Below, one piece after another: positions 63,143 through 64,000 of a stretch of DNA of 64,000 nt. This stretch comes from Kocuria dechangensis (GTDB lineage Bacteria; Actinomycetota; Actinomycetes; Actinomycetales; Micrococcaceae). Both the position numbers and the translations under genes were made by a program. The notes under the pieces are model-generated. The model saw only the letters and a list, made by a program, of their open reading frames with translations. It was not told the origin of the DNA and did not search any database. Location of the stretch: assembly GCF_014636775.1 (NCBI RefSeq), contig NZ_BMEQ01000009.1, positions 1 through 64,000 of the forward strand, written 5' to 3'. Within the stretch, counting starts at the first letter, position 1. Each line of letters starts with the position of its first letter.

Positions 63143-63999
63143 TCCGGGCGCAGCCACGACAGGCCCTCCCCCGCCCCGGCGCGACCGCCCACGAGCTCGA
63201 CGAACCGGTCCTCCAGGGAGGCCCCGGCCCGCACCTCGTCCACGGTCCCGGCGGCCAGCACCCGCCCCCGGTCGAGGACCGCCACGTGGTCGCACATCCG
63301 CTGGACGAGGTCCATGACGTGGCTGGAGACGACGACGGTGCCCCCCGCCGCCACGAATGCGTGCAGGATCGCCCGGATGTTGGCGGCGGAGACGGGGTCC
63401 ACCGACTCGAACGGCTCGTCGAGCACTAGCAGGCTGGGGGCGTGGATGAGGGCGCCGGCGAGGGCGATCTTCTTGGTCATGCCCGCGGAGTAGTCCTGCA
63501 CCTGGGTCCCGGCGTCCCCGGACAGGTCCATGGCGTGCAGGAGGTCCTCGGTGCGCCGCGCCACGGTCTCCCGGTCCATGCCGCGGAGCAGCCCGGAGTA
63601 GGTGACGAGCTGGCGGCCCGTGAGCCGGTCGAACAGGTGCACGCCGTCCGGCAGCACGCCCATGAGCTGCTTGGCGCGCCGGGGCTCCGCCCACACGTCC
63701 ACGCCGGTCACGCGGACCGACCCGGCCGTGGGCCGCAGGAGGCCCGTCGCCATGGAGAGCATCGTGGTCTTGCCCGCGCCGTTGCGGCCCACGAGCCCGA
63801 AGAAGGAGCCGCGCGGCACGTCGAGGTCGACCCGGTCCACGGCGACCTTCGCCTCCGGCGTGCCGGGGCGGCCGAAGACCCGGACGAGCCCGCGCACGCT
63901 CAGCGCCGGTTCCCCGGCGCGGGGCGGAGGGGGCGAGGAGGCCGCGGACGGGTGCGGAGGCAGGTCGGGGGCGGCCGCGGCGGAGAACGGATGGCTCAT
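63139..63999 (-). CDS. ABC transporter ATP-binding protein
   Basis: 286 residues, complete; the ATG lies one base from the window edge. Walker A is GRNGAGKTT (71-79), the signature is YSAGMTKK in place of LSGGQ, Walker B is SLLVLDEPFESVD, and the switch His is SSHVMD. An Ala/Pro-rich stretch of 30 residues precedes the fold. Forms an ABC-2-type exporter with the following membrane protein. Confidence 0.93.
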   Translation of the reverse strand: MSHPFSAAAAPDLPPHPSAASSPPPPRAGEPALSVRGLVRVFGRPGTPEAKVAVDRVDLDVPRGSFFGLVGRNGAGKTTMLSMATGLLRPTAGSVRVTGVDVWAEPRRAKQLMGVLPDGVHLFDRLTGRQLVTYSGLLRGMDRETVARRTEDLLHAMDLSGDAGTQVQDYSAGMTKKIALAGALIHAPSLLVLDEPFESVDPVSAANIRAILHAFVAAGGTVVVSSHVMDLVQRMCDHVAVLDRGRVLAAGTVDEVRAGASLEDRFVELVGGRAGAGEGLSWLRPE

Positions 64000-64000
64000 G

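Overview
The window is high-GC DNA, with long antisense open frames opposite most genes. It looks chromosomal and comes from an actinobacterium, most likely a member of the Micrococcaceae such as Kocuria or a relative. Evidence for this is a mycothiol-type formaldehyde dehydrogenase, DUF3039 and DUF2017 proteins, an ilvB attenuator, malate:quinone oxidoreductase and a GluRS-dependent tRNA-Gln. Many genes appear to be leaderless, with a -10 hexamer 6-7 nt before the start codon. The genus is an inference. I see no prophage, insertion sequence, CRISPR array or replication origin.

Layout. 1-93 is the tail of an S-layer-homology-like protein. 145-4981 is a copper-resistance operon on the minus strand: CopB-type ATPase, DUF305 lipoprotein, SHOCT protein and Met-rich multicopper oxidase. 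Its promoter carries a CsoR-type palindrome in the spacer. 5337-9083 holds a STAS-like protein, a GNAT acetyltransferase and an unusual 839-residue fusion of an adenylation domain, a carrier domain and a membrane acyltransferase-3. 9813-12830 holds a signal peptidase, a DUF6448 protein, OsmC, an SRPBCC protein and a small unknown. 12921-15724 groups two tRNA-Glu genes, tRNA-Gln and a cupin protein with gltX.

15816-27206 is the amino-acid biosynthesis block: FAH-family hydrolase, ilvE, leuB, metG, AIM24, a CPBP protease, ilvC, ilvN, ilvB with leader peptide and attenuator, and a 2-hydroxyacid dehydrogenase. 27417-32479 holds tRNA-Lys, a MarR regulator, Bcp peroxiredoxin, tRNA-Leu, an orphan ABC-type solute-binding lipoprotein and mqo. 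32759-44228 holds an HAE1-type RND exporter, a luciferase-like oxidoreductase, a second MarR protein, a transglutaminase-like protein, a YihY/BrkB membrane protein, an alpha/beta hydrolase, the mycothiol-dependent formaldehyde dehydrogenase with its metallo-hydrolase, and an MFS-like transporter.

44288-51617 holds SbcC and SbcD, an aquaporin, an eight-copy 13-bp tandem repeat, an ADP-ribosylglycohydrolase and a DnaQ-type exonuclease. 51641-56910 is a minus-strand run: clpS and DUF2017, then murI, MBL hydrolase, rph, rdgB and a phosphotransferase. 56990-58994 holds pncB and a PncA-like protein whose catalytic cysteine is replaced by glycine. 59019-63999 holds an SF2 helicase with an N-terminal sliding-clamp-binding motif, DUF3039, and an ABC exporter permease and ATPase.

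Best leads: the adenylation-carrier-acyltransferase fusion, the PncA homologue without its nucleophile, the clamp-motif helicase, the 13-bp repeat array, the leaderless ilvB attenuator and the set of palindromes next to stress and regulator genes.
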